Below, piece by piece: positions 8,103 to 20,549 of a DNA stretch of 64,000 nt. How positions within the stretch are numbered: the first letter of the stretch is position 1; each line of letters starts with the position of its first letter. The notes beneath the pieces are model-generated. The model searched no databases. It saw only the letters and a list, made by a program, of their open reading frames with translations, and had not been told where the DNA came from. Source of the DNA: Deinococcus sedimenti. Its GTDB lineage: Bacteria > Deinococcota > Deinococci > Deinococcales > Deinococcaceae. Location: contig NZ_BMQN01000009.1 of NCBI RefSeq assembly GCF_014648135.1, positions 1-64,000 on the forward strand, written 5' to 3'. The translations under genes were made by a program, and so were the position numbers.

Positions 8103-8176
8103 TGCTCGCTCTGGGGCGCAGCTCTTCGAGTCCGCTCGTTCAGGCGTATTGAAGCAGCCCTTCAATACGCCTGAAT
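8103..8176 (-). repeat. Half-length hairpin repeat acting as arsR-side terminator
   Basis: The flank GCAGCTCTTCGAGTCCGCTCG matches, with a 4-base gap, the GCAGCTCTGCGAGTC...CCGCTCG block of the full repeat at 51586-51740. It is followed by a perfect 15-bp stem, TTCAGGCGTATTGAA (8139-8153) against TTCAATACGCCTGAA (8161-8175), with a 7-base loop. The stem ends nine bases from the arsR stop codon, between converging operons, so it probably terminates transcription in both directions. The tail AATTCTGC is shared with the element at 34176-34246. Confidence 0.65.
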
Positions 8177-8183
8177 TCTGCGG

Positions 8184-8557
8184 TCAGCGCTCCCGTTCCT
8201 GCGCGTGGTCGAGTGCGTTCTGCAGGAGCAGCGTCACGTGCTGGTCGGCCAGGTGGTAGTACACCGTGCGGCCCGCCTTGCGGTACCCGACAAGCCGGTG
8301 GGCGCGCAGCAGCCGCAGCTGGTGGCTGGCGGCACTCTCGCTGATCCCGGCGACCAGCGCCAGGTCGTGCACGCAGAGTTCCTCGGCGGCCAGCGCGGCC
8401 AGCAGGCGCAGTCGCGTGGGGTCCGCCACGGCCTTCAGGAGGGCGCTGGCCGCCTCGACCGCCGCGGAGGACGGCAGCGCCGCCTGGGCTCGGGCGACGG
8501 CGTCCGGGTGGCGGCAGTCGGTGTCGCAGGCGGGCAGGGGCGCGTCCGTCAGGGTGG

Positions 8558-8561
<4 letters not shown>
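8184..8561 (-). CDS. ArsR/SmtB-family zinc-responsive repressor (ZiaR/SmtB-like)
   Basis: The 125-residue winged-helix protein carries both zinc-site types known in this family. The alpha5 site is complete: D106, H108, H119 and E122 reproduce the spacing of SmtB D104/H106/H117/E120. An N-terminal/alpha3 site is also likely, with C12, C16 and H18 plus C63-V-H65 in the ELCVHDL helix, as in CadC and ZiaR. The recognition helix is around [13 protein letters not shown]. The GTG start overlaps the ATPase stop (GTGA), so both are translated from one message. It should repress that message until Zn(II), Cd(II) or similar metals bind, through the operator at 10703-10726. Metal preference is an inference. 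Confidence 0.9.
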
Positions 8562-10693
<2,132 letters not shown>

Positions 10694-10699
10694 GCCCGA

Positions 10700-10728
10700 A
10701 TGATATCTGAAAACCTGCTCAGATATTC
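10700..10728 (-). promoter_or_regulatory. Leaderless promoter with SmtB-type operator of the metal-export operon
   Basis: ATATCTGA (10703-10710) and TCAGATAT (10719-10726) are perfect 8-base inverted arms with an 8-base spacer, matching the style of SmtB/ArsR operators. On the minus strand TATCAT (10705-10700) is the -10 box, with exactly six bases to the ATG. The operator therefore covers the -10 box and the spacer, so bound repressor would block polymerase. Confidence 0.8.
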
Positions 10729-10749
10729 GCTAGTTGTCCGGTTCAGGAT

Positions 10750-11055
10750 TTACAGCCCGAACACCGCGCGCTGCTGCGGGTGGATCAGGTCGTTGTACTC
10801 CGGGTGGCGGCGGATGTAGGCCGCGATGAACGGACACATCGGCAGCACCAGCTTGCCCTGCGCGCGCACGTCGTCCAGCGCCGCGCGGGCCAGCTGACTG
10901 CCCAGCCCCTCGCCCTCGTGCCCCTCATCCACCTCGGTGTGGGGCAGCATGATCGCGTTCCCCACCGGGCGGAACTCCGCGAAGCCCAGCACGCGGTCCC
11001 CGTCCACCAGTTCGTAGCGTTGCGTGTCGTCGTTGCGGCGCACCTGTGCGGTCAT
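10750..11055 (-). CDS. GNAT-like N-acetyltransferase domain protein (YidJ/COG2388 type)
   Basis: The 101-residue protein is a minimal GNAT fold of the kind often annotated as a GCN5-related acetyltransferase: strand VLGFAEFRP, then LPHTEVDEGHEGEGLGSQLARAALD, whose GEGLGSQL is the acetyl-CoA pyrophosphate loop, then PMCPFIAAYIRRHPEY near the C-terminus. The substrate is unknown. I placed the start at 11055, where AGGA lies 9 bases upstream; an in-frame ATG at 11064 has its AGG directly abutting the start and fits less well. The gene stands alone, 56 bases upstream of the metal ATPase promoter and divergent from the CsoR-family gene. Confidence 0.75.
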   Translation of the reverse strand: MTAQVRRNDDTQRYELVDGDRVLGFAEFRPVGNAIMLPHTEVDEGHEGEGLGSQLARAALDDVRAQGKLVLPMCPFIAAYIRRHPEYNDLIHPQQRAVFGL

Positions 11056-11161
11056 GACGGTCATCCTGCACCGCTCAGGACCACGCCGCCTTGAGCGGAC
11101 CTTCATGCGCCACCCCCCTGTCCGATACGCCCGGGCGGTATGCTGCGCCTCAGGTACCCCC

Positions 11162-11434
11162 ATGCCCGACGCCCCACCCGCCCTGACCGACACCGACACC
11201 CGCGTCCTGCTGCGCCTGCGCCGCATCGAGGGTCAGGTGCGCGGCCTGCAGCGCATGATCGAGGACGGCCGCGACTGCCACGACATCCTGACCCAGCTGT
11301 CCGGCGTGCGCAGCGCCCTCGACGCCGCCGGGGAGCAGATCCTCGAGCAGTACGCCTCCGGCTGCCGCGCCCGCCCAGGCGAGCCGATCACCCCGCAGGA
11401 CGTCGTGCGCGCCGTGAAACTCCTGCGCCGCTGA
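11162..11434 (+). CDS. CsoR/RcnR/FrmR-family repressor lacking the copper-site histidine
   Basis: This 90-residue all-helical protein has the family core RIEGQVRGLQRMIEDGRDC. C39 matches the first metal-site Cys of CsoR and C68 the third ligand (29 residues later, as C36 to C65). The middle ligand, a His 25 residues after the first Cys in CsoR, is Tyr64 here. A Cys-x-Cys pattern without His is what the persulfide sensor CstR shows, so copper sensing is unlikely and sulfur-species or aldehyde sensing is more likely. A TATGCT -10 box lies at 11139-11144. No obvious target gene is adjacent: it ends facing the PIG-L gene. Confidence 0.82.
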   Translation: MPDAPPALTDTDTRVLLRLRRIEGQVRGLQRMIEDGRDCHDILTQLSGVRSALDAAGEQILEQYASGCRARPGEPITPQDVVRAVKLLRR

Positions 11435-11458
11435 CCGCGCGTCACTCGACCGCGCCGA

Positions 11459-12430
11459 TCAGCGCGCGGTGTCCGAGGGACTCAGCAGCTCGTTGCGCCG
11501 CTCGAAGGCCCGCATGAAGCGGCCCAGCACCTCCGTCTGCGTGCGGTAGGCCGCCACGGCACGCGTCTTGACCGCCAGATCCTCCGCATCCAGCGGCACC
11601 CGCTGCCACGGCAGGTGACGCGCCAGCGGCGGCGGGACCAGCGGCAGGCCCGGGTGCGTGCCCTTGGGCAGCGGCCACTCCAGCCCGCCGTGAACCACCC
11701 AGTAGCGCAGGCGATCCTGCAGGCCCAGCCGCGCCGCGACCCGCTGCGCGAACAGCGTCAGGGTGTGATGATCCGGATGGAAGTCATCATGGGCGGGAAT
11801 CAGGATCACGTCCGGGTTCACGCGGCGCAGCACCCGCTCCAGGTCCGCCTCCAGAGCCTCACCCGTGAACGGCGCGCCGGGCGTCTGCGCCTCCCGCAGG
11901 TACACCGCCGACGCCCCGGTCCGGGGGGACGTGTACGGCCGGTCAAAGTTCACGCCGTTCAGGAAGCGCAGGCCCCCGTCCGGGTACCCCAGCACGGCCT
12001 GACGGTCCAGGGGGATGCCCAGCACGACGGCGGCCGCGCGGGCCTCGCCGACGCGCCGCTCGCCCAGGTCCCGCAGCGCCCGCCCACGTGGGTGCAGGGT
12101 CCGTTCGGTCAGGGCCGCGTCGAACTCGAATCCGTCCCCAGCGGTGATCCAGGTCACGGACACCTGCGCACCCGCCGCGCGCGCCCGGTTCAGCATGCCC
12201 GCGCAGCACAGGGTCTCGTCGTCCGGATGCGGGGACAGCAGCAGCACCCGCTGCCCCGCCCGGAAGGCGGGCGCGACGGGCAGGGCCGCCACGGCGCGCG
12301 CCTCACGGCCCGACACACCCGGGATCGGCTCGTTGATCCACGCGGCCAGCCCCAGCAGGACCAGCAGCGTCGCGGGCAGGGTCCAGCGGGGCATGGGGCG
12401 GGGGAGCGCGCGGCGCAGGCGGGTCATCAC
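11459..12430 (-). CDS. Membrane-anchored PIG-L/LmbE-family deacetylase
   Basis: The 323-residue protein has a single N-terminal hydrophobic segment (about residues 16-32), which may anchor it facing outward, followed by a PIG-L domain. Zinc-site motifs are SPHPDDETLCCAG near residue 66 and PAHDDFHPDHHTL near residue 210. Members remove acetyl groups from N-acetylglucosamine conjugates, for example in bacillithiol, mycothiol or glycolipid synthesis; the substrate here cannot be read from the sequence. The start is the GTG at 12430, five bases after the -10 box TACACT (12441-12436); the ATG three bases on is equally possible. It converges with the CsoR-family gene. Confidence 0.85.
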   Translation of the reverse strand: MMTRLRRALPRPMPRWTLPATLLVLLGLAAWINEPIPGVSGREARAVAALPVAPAFRAGQRVLLLSPHPDDETLCCAGMLNRARAAGAQVSVTWITAGDGFEFDAALTERTLHPRGRALRDLGERRVGEARAAAVVLGIPLDRQAVLGYPDGGLRFLNGVNFDRPYTSPRTGASAVYLREAQTPGAPFTGEALEADLERVLRRVNPDVILIPAHDDFHPDHHTLTLFAQRVAARLGLQDRLRYWVVHGGLEWPLPKGTHPGLPLVPPPLARHLPWQRVPLDAEDLAVKTRAVAAYRTQTEVLGRFMRAFERRNELLSPSDTAR

Positions 12431-12469
12431 CGGGAAGTGTACCGGTCAGCGGCTCGCCTGCTCGGGCGG

Positions 12470-13207
12470 TCAGTGCTCGTCGTGGCTGCCGTCCGTGTGA
12501 CCGCCCGAGTGGGTATCGCCGTGAGACTCGTCGTGGGCGGGCGCCGTCACGGGCGTGGCGACCGGCTGGGAGGCCGCTTCGGAGGTCGTGGAGTCCGGAG
12601 TGGGACTGGTGACGGGCGAGGCCGGGACCGTCTCCGGCGTGGCGGCAGGTGTGGCGGCTGGCGCGGCGGAGTGGTCGGCGGACCCGGCGCTGGATCCATG
12701 GGCGTGTCCGGTCTGGGTGGTCTGGCCGATGGCGCGGGCGGCGGTGGTCAGTCCGGCGAACAGCAGCGCGGCGGCGGCGACCGTGCCGCCCACGACACGC
12801 GGAAGCTTGCTGCTCAGCTGCACGCCCTCGCGCGCCAGGAAGGCCAGCAGCGACAGGACCAGTCCGGCGGGGATCAGGACGGCGGAGTACGCCGGGTTGT
12901 CCAGGAAGTGCTGCACGCCCCCGGTGACCATGCCGATGCCGACCGACAGGACGAAGGACACCAGCAGGAAACGCGGGAGGTTCGCGGGGCGCGCGGCGCG
13001 GCGCAGCACGAATTCCTGGAGGTAGTTCCCGGCGGTGAAGCACACGACGCCCAGCACGGCCAGTCCGAGGTAGTAGGGGACGTGTTCGCCCAGGCCCAGG
13101 TGGACGATGCCGCCCGCGATGAAGCTGGTGGAGGCCAGCATCAGGAAGTAGGCGAGGAACGGCAGCAGCAGGTGGCGGCGGACGGAGGTGGGGGCGGGGG
13201 TGCTCAT
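12470..13207 (-). CDS. Unknown membrane protein with a histidine-rich tail
   Basis: I do not recognise a family. The 245-residue protein has about five hydrophobic helices in residues 10-165, starting LLLPFLAYFLMLASTSFIAG, and then a long Ala/Thr/Pro/Ser-rich linker (about 170-220). The last 22 residues contain six histidines with Asp and Gly between them, a typical metal-binding tail, and another His pair occurs at HAHG near residue 169. The ATG follows a TACTGT box by 8 bases. Proximity to the Zn/Cd efflux genes makes a metal-handling role attractive, but this is an inference. Its start region diverges from malate synthase. Confidence 0.7.
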   Translation of the reverse strand: MSTPAPTSVRRHLLLPFLAYFLMLASTSFIAGGIVHLGLGEHVPYYLGLAVLGVVCFTAGNYLQEFVLRRAARPANLPRFLLVSFVLSVGIGMVTGGVQHFLDNPAYSAVLIPAGLVLSLLAFLAREGVQLSSKLPRVVGGTVAAAALLFAGLTTAARAIGQTTQTGHAHGSSAGSADHSAAPAATPAATPETVPASPVTSPTPDSTTSEAASQPVATPVTAPAHDESHGDTHSGGHTDGSHDEH

Positions 13208-13382
13208 CGCCGCGGACAGTAGCGAATCTCCATAAAGTTTTGATAAAGCTCGGTAAACCCATCGGTTGTCCCCCAGGCGGAGACAACACCGGCTGGTCAG
13301 GCCCAGCGCTTTTCCGTAAAATGAAATTCAAGTTCATCCAGTGAAAAACCCCGAGCTGTCTGTCCCCCCAAGGAGTGCCCGC
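13208..13382. promoter_or_regulatory. Malate synthase promoter with probable IclR-family operator
   Basis: TAAAAT (13317-13322) is a good -10 box for the ureide block, with a weak TGGTCA (13294-13299) 17 bases upstream. The palindrome ATGAAATTCAAGTTCAT (13321-13337; arms ATGAA and TTCAT) overlaps the -10 box and the expected transcription start, a repressor position, and an IclR-family gene is the second gene downstream. A second inverted repeat GTTGTC-N11-GACAAC lies at 13265-13287 and may be an activator site or a hairpin. For the divergent membrane protein a TACTGT box lies 8 bases before its start. Confidence 0.55.
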
Positions 13383-14945
<1,563 letters not shown>

Positions 14946-14947
14946 GC

Positions 14948-15766
14948 GTGAGCGAACCCAATGGCCGTGGGGGCCGCCCGCGCGGCGCGGACGCACCGGG
15001 CGGCGTGCGCACCCTGGAACGCGGCCTGAGCGTCCTGTGGGCGCTCGCCACGCTGCGCGAGGCGCCCCTCTCGCAGGTGGCGCGCGCCGCCGGGCTGTCG
15101 GCCAGCACCGCGTACCGCCTGCTGGAGACGCTGCGGCAGCAGGGCTTCGTGGAATGGGAGGAGGCCTCCGGACTCTTCCGGGTGGGCCTGCGGGCGTATC
15201 AGGTGGGGGCGGCGTTCGACGCGGCGCACGCCCTGACCGCCGCCGCCGCGCCGGAGATGCGCGCCCTGGTCGCCGAGCTGGGCGAGAGTGCGAACCTCGC
15301 GGTGCTGCGCCCGCACGGGGCGGGACTGGAGGCCGCGTACGTGCATCAGGTCGAGGGTCCGCAACTGGTGCGGATGTTCACGCAGACCGGCGCGAGCGCG
15401 CCCCTGCACGCGTCCGGGGTGGGCAAGGTGCTCCTGGCCGCGCGGCCCGAGGCGGAGGCGCGACGGGCGCTGGAGGCCACCACCCTGACCCCGTACACGC
15501 CGCACACCCTGACAACCGTGGACGCGGCGCTGGCCGCCGTGGCCCGAGTGCGCGAGGACGGGTTCGCGCTGGACGACCAGGAACGTGAACTGGGCGTGCG
15601 CTGCGTGGCCGTCCCGGTGCCGGGTGCGGACGGGCGGGTCGCGGCGGCACTGAGCGTCTCGGCCCCCACGTCGCGCCTCACGCCGGACGAGGTGCCGCGC
15701 TTCCTGGGGGCGGCGCAGGCGGCCGCCTCACGGATCGCCGTGCGCCTGGGCCATCGGGACGCCTGA
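14948..15766 (+). CDS. IclR-family transcriptional regulator
   Basis: The 272-residue protein has an N-terminal winged helix (about 20-80; LSVLWALATLREAPLSQVAR and the recognition helix SASTAYRLLETL) and the C-terminal IclR effector domain, including LHASGVGKVLLAA and DDQERELGVRCVAVPV, the usual ligand-pocket segments. The GTG start is two bases past the aceB stop. IclR itself regulates the glyoxylate bypass and its close relative AllR regulates allantoin use; position between malate synthase and ureide genes fits either ligand (glyoxylate or allantoate). It probably binds the palindrome at 13321-13337. Confidence 0.9.
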   Translation: MSEPNGRGGRPRGADAPGGVRTLERGLSVLWALATLREAPLSQVARAAGLSASTAYRLLETLRQQGFVEWEEASGLFRVGLRAYQVGAAFDAAHALTAAAAPEMRALVAELGESANLAVLRPHGAGLEAAYVHQVEGPQLVRMFTQTGASAPLHASGVGKVLLAARPEAEARRALEATTLTPYTPHTLTTVDAALAAVARVREDGFALDDQERELGVRCVAVPVPGADGRVAAALSVSAPTSRLTPDEVPRFLGAAQAAASRIAVRLGHRDA

Positions 15767-15774
15767 GCGGCACT

Positions 15775-17196
15775 ATGCTGCCGCATGCTCAATCCGTGCC
15801 GGTGGTGTCCGTGAACCCGCCTGATCTCCCCTCCTCCGCCGCCCGCGCGCTGGCCGAGGCGCTGCACGCCGCGCTGGCGGACGCGTGGACGGCCGTGGAC
15901 GCACCCGGCCCGCTGGACGCCGCGCCGCCCGTCACGGACTACCGCGCCGCTCCCGTCCCGGACGACCTGAGCGCGGGCCGCGCGGAACTGATCGTGGAGG
16001 CCAGCGACCTCCCCGCGCTGCGCGCCGCCCTGAGCAGCGGCGCGGACGCCGTCGTGATCGACTTCGACGACACCTTCGCCCCCACCCCGGCGAATGTCGC
16101 GGCGGCCTGGGCGGCCCTGCCCGAGTGGCTCGCGGCGGACGTGCCGCTGCTGGCGCGGCCCCGCGCGCTGTACGCGCCACAGCCGGGCCTGACCTTCGCT
16201 GGACAGCCCGCGCGCGGGGCGCTGTGCGATCTGGCGGCGCTGCTGACCGCGCGGCCGGGCCGCGTGCCGCACCTGTACCTGCCGAAACTGGAATCTGTCG
16301 TGCAGGCCCGTGCCTGGGCGACCGCGCTGCGCGTCGCAGAAGGGCACCTGGGCCTGAATCCCGGCACGCTGCGCGTGTGCCTGCAGATCGAGACGCTGCC
16401 GGGCCTTCTGCACATGGACGCCCTGCTGTCCGAACTGCGCGAGTGGGCGTTCGGGCTGAACGCGGGCCGCTGGGACTACGTGTTCAGCCTCGTGAAGACC
16501 ACCGGGGCCACCCGGACGGTCCCCGTCCCCCCACGCGCCGGGCTGGGGATGGACGTGGACGCCATGCATGCCTACGCGCAGGCGCTCGTGGACGTGTGCC
16601 GCGCCCGCGGCGCGCAGGCGGTCGGCGGGACGGCAGCGGTCAGCCCAGACCCACTCAACCCCACCCTGGCGCTGGACGCCGTCCGGGCCGACAAGGCGCG
16701 TGAGGCCGCGCAGGGCTTCCAGGGCGCGTGGGCGGGCCTGCCGGAACTGCTGGACGCGGTGCGGGAGGGACTGGCAACCCCCACGCCCACCCCTGCCCCG
16801 ACCGCCCCCGTGACGCGTGAGCGGCTGCTGGCCCTCCCGGACCCCGGCCCGCTCCCCGCGGCCGAGGTGCGGGACACGCTGGGCCTCGCGCTGGACGTGT
16901 TCGGCGCGTGGTTCGCCGGGCGGGGCGTGATCACCCGGAACGGGCGGATCGAGGACACCGCCACGGCGGAACTCGCCCGCGCGCTGCTGTGGCAGTGGGT
17001 GCGCGTGGGGGCGCCGCTGGACGACGGCAGCGTCTTCGACCGGGCCGCGTACCGCACGCTGCGCCGCGCCCTGCGCCCCGACGACACGCCCGAAGCTCGC
17101 CTGCTTGATCATGTCGTCCTGGCCGACGCGGCCCCGGCGTATGTTCCCCTGGAAGCCCACCGCCTGACCCTCAACGAAAGGACCTTCCATGACTGA
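15775..17196 (+). CDS. Second, divergent malate synthase A-like protein
   Basis: The 473-residue protein is a clear but distant paralogue of AceB. It keeps the catalytic Arg in ARPRALYAPQ, the IET Glu and GRWDYVFS Asp at the same 28-residue spacing as in AceB, and IEDTATAELARALLWQW with the catalytic Asp. It differs in the substrate-facing surroundings and lacks about 50 residues, so it may be a second malate synthase, or act on another 2-oxoacid or acyl-CoA. The start is uncertain: the ATG at 15775 sits inside a TATGCT box, and GTG codons at 15796, 15805 and 15811 are alternatives. It overlaps the next gene by 8 bases. Confidence 0.75.
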   Translation: MLPHAQSVPVVSVNPPDLPSSAARALAEALHAALADAWTAVDAPGPLDAAPPVTDYRAAPVPDDLSAGRAELIVEASDLPALRAALSSGADAVVIDFDDTFAPTPANVAAAWAALPEWLAADVPLLARPRALYAPQPGLTFAGQPARGALCDLAALLTARPGRVPHLYLPKLESVVQARAWATALRVAEGHLGLNPGTLRVCLQIETLPGLLHMDALLSELREWAFGLNAGRWDYVFSLVKTTGATRTVPVPPRAGLGMDVDAMHAYAQALVDVCRARGAQAVGGTAAVSPDPLNPTLALDAVRADKAREAAQGFQGAWAGLPELLDAVREGLATPTPTPAPTAPVTRERLLALPDPGPLPAAEVRDTLGLALDVFGAWFAGRGVITRNGRIEDTATAELARALLWQWVRVGAPLDDGSVFDRAAYRTLRRALRPDDTPEARLLDHVVLADAAPAYVPLEAHRLTLNERTFHD

Positions 17197-18423
17197 CCTG
17201 ACTCTGCTGTCGCGCCGCGCGCTGGACGCCTGCGCGACCCTGGCCGCCCACACCGAGGTGCCGGGCGAGATCACCCGCACGTTCCTCAGCGCGCCCAGCC
17301 GCGACGTGACCGCCTTCCTGACCGCCTGGGCGCACGAGCTGGACCTGGAGGTGCGCGTGGACGCCGCTGGGAACCTCCGCGCGCGGCGGGCCGGACCGAC
17401 GCCGGACGCGCCCACGCTGTTCCTGGGCTCGCACGTGGACACCGTGCCGAACGCCGGGGCCTTCGACGGGGTCCTGGGCGTCACGCTGGCCTTCGCGGTC
17501 GCGGAGGCGCTGCGGGACGAGGCGCTGCCGTTCGCGCTGGAACTGCTGGCCTTCAGCGAGGAGGAGGGCGTGCGGTTCGGCGTGCCGTTCATCGGAAGCC
17601 GCGCCCTGACCGGCACGCTGGAGCCGCTGCTGACCCTGCGGGACGCGCAGGGGGCGAGCGTGCTGGACGCCATCCGCGCGTACGGCCTGGACGACGCGGC
17701 CCTGCCGGACGCCGTGGTGCAGGGCGGGGCGCTGGGCTTCCTGGAATTCCACATCGAGCAGGGGCCGGTGCTGCAGGCGGCGGGCGCGGCGGTGGGTGTG
17801 GTGAGTGCCATCGTGGGCCAGGACCGCGTGTTGCTGGACTTCACGGGGCAGGCGGCGCACGCGGGCACCACGCCGATGGGGCACCGCCGGGACGCCCTGG
17901 CGGCGGCGGCGCGCTTCGCAGTGGCCGCCGAGGACCGGGCGCGCGCCACGCCGGGGCTGGTGGCGACGGTGGGTGTGATGACCGCGCGGCCCGGGGCGAT
18001 CAACGTGATTCCCGGCGCGGCGCACTGCACGCTGGACCTCCGGCATGAGGACGACGCGGTGCGGGCCGGGGCGCTGGAGGCGTTGCTGAACGCGGCGCGG
18101 ACCTTCGCGGAGGAACGCGGCGTCTCTCTGGACGTCACGCACAAGATGGCGCAGCCCGCCATCCCGATGGACGCCTCCTTCCGTGACCTGCTGCGCGCGG
18201 CGGCCGCGCAGGAGGGCCTGGGTGCGCCCGATCTGGTCAGCGGGGCCGGGCACGACGCGATGATCCTCGCAGAGAGGATGCCCGCCGCGATGCTGTTCCT
18301 GCGCTCGCCGAACGCGCTGAGTCACCACCCGGACGAGACCGTGAACGCAGGGGACGTGGACGCCGCGCTGCGGGTGGGCGTGGCGTTCGTCCGCGCGCTG
18401 GCCGGGCGTGAGGGGACGCGCTG

Positions 18424-18424
<1 letters not shown>
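17189..18424 (+). CDS. allC: Allantoate amidohydrolase-type M20 hydrolase
   Basis: The 411-residue protein is of the M20/amidase (hydantoinase/carbamoylase) family. Metal ligands are seen in GSHVDTVPNAGAFDG (His and Asp), SEEEGVRFG (Glu pair), HIEQGP (His) and AGHDAMILA. Given the next two genes it most likely splits allantoate to ureidoglycine, ammonia and CO2; ureidoglycolate amidohydrolases are close relatives and would complete the pathway, so the assignment between the two is not certain. GAAAGGA precedes the ATG by 8 bases. Its last base is the first base of the allantoinase ATG. Confidence 0.82.
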
Positions 18425-19784
<1,360 letters not shown>

Positions 19785-19788
<4 letters not shown>

Positions 19789-20549
19789 AACACCTGGGAG
19801 TCACCCGTTCCGCGTTGCGTGAGGCGCACGCGGTAATCACGCCCGATACGTTCGTCCGCACGGCGCTGGCCGAGTGGCCCGGCAGCGCGGTCGTGCTGCA
19901 CATCGCGCCGGTGATCGGGCTGGGGGCGAGGTTCGTGCAGTTCACGGCTGAGATGACGGCCGGGGCGCGGGCGCGCGAGTCGGCGCTGGGCTACCAGCGG
20001 TTCGTGTTCGTGCTGGACGGCGAGGTGCAGGTGGAGGTGGACGGCGAGTCGCGGACGCTGCGCGAGTCGGATCACGTGTTCTTCCCGGCGGGGGTCGCGC
20101 ACACGCTGGAGGCGCGGGGCGCGGCGAGGGTGGCGGTGTTCGAGAAGCCGTACCAGGGCGCGCCGGGCGTGGACGCTCCGCCGGTGTGTTGGGGGAACGA
20201 GCGGGAGAATCCGGGTGCGCCGTTCGAGGGCGACGAGCGGCTGATCGCGCGCAAGTTGCTGCCGGACGATCCGCGTTTCGATTTCATGATGAGCACCATG
20301 AGTTTCGCGCCGGGCGCGACCCTGCCGTACACGGAGGTGCATTACATGGAGCACGGTCTGCTGATGCTCTCGGGCGAGGGCCTGTACAAGCTGCAGGAGG
20401 CGTATTACCCCGTTTCCACGGGGGACGTGATCTGGATGGGCGCGCACTGCCCGCAGTGGTATGGGGCGCTGGGCCGCGACTGGAGCAAGTACCTGCTGTT
20501 CAAGGACATGAACCGCCATCCCCTCACCCTGACCGGAGGCCAGCCGTGA
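19785..20549 (+). CDS. allE: (S)-ureidoglycine aminohydrolase
   Basis: The 254-residue bicupin matches AllE/YlbA, a manganese enzyme that deaminates (S)-ureidoglycine to (S)-ureidoglycolate. The two cupin barrels are visible around [20 protein letters not shown] (about 75-95) and [18 protein letters not shown] (about 185-205), the latter holding the Glu/His metal ligands. The ATG overlaps the allantoinase stop as ATGA, and the GTG of the malic enzyme overlaps its own stop. No ureidoglycolate lyase (allA) or dehydrogenase gene follows in this window. Confidence 0.9.

Noticed and set aside
11233..11445. Short minus-strand frame inside the CsoR-family gene
   Set aside because: Antisense shadow; no RBS and no conserved feature.
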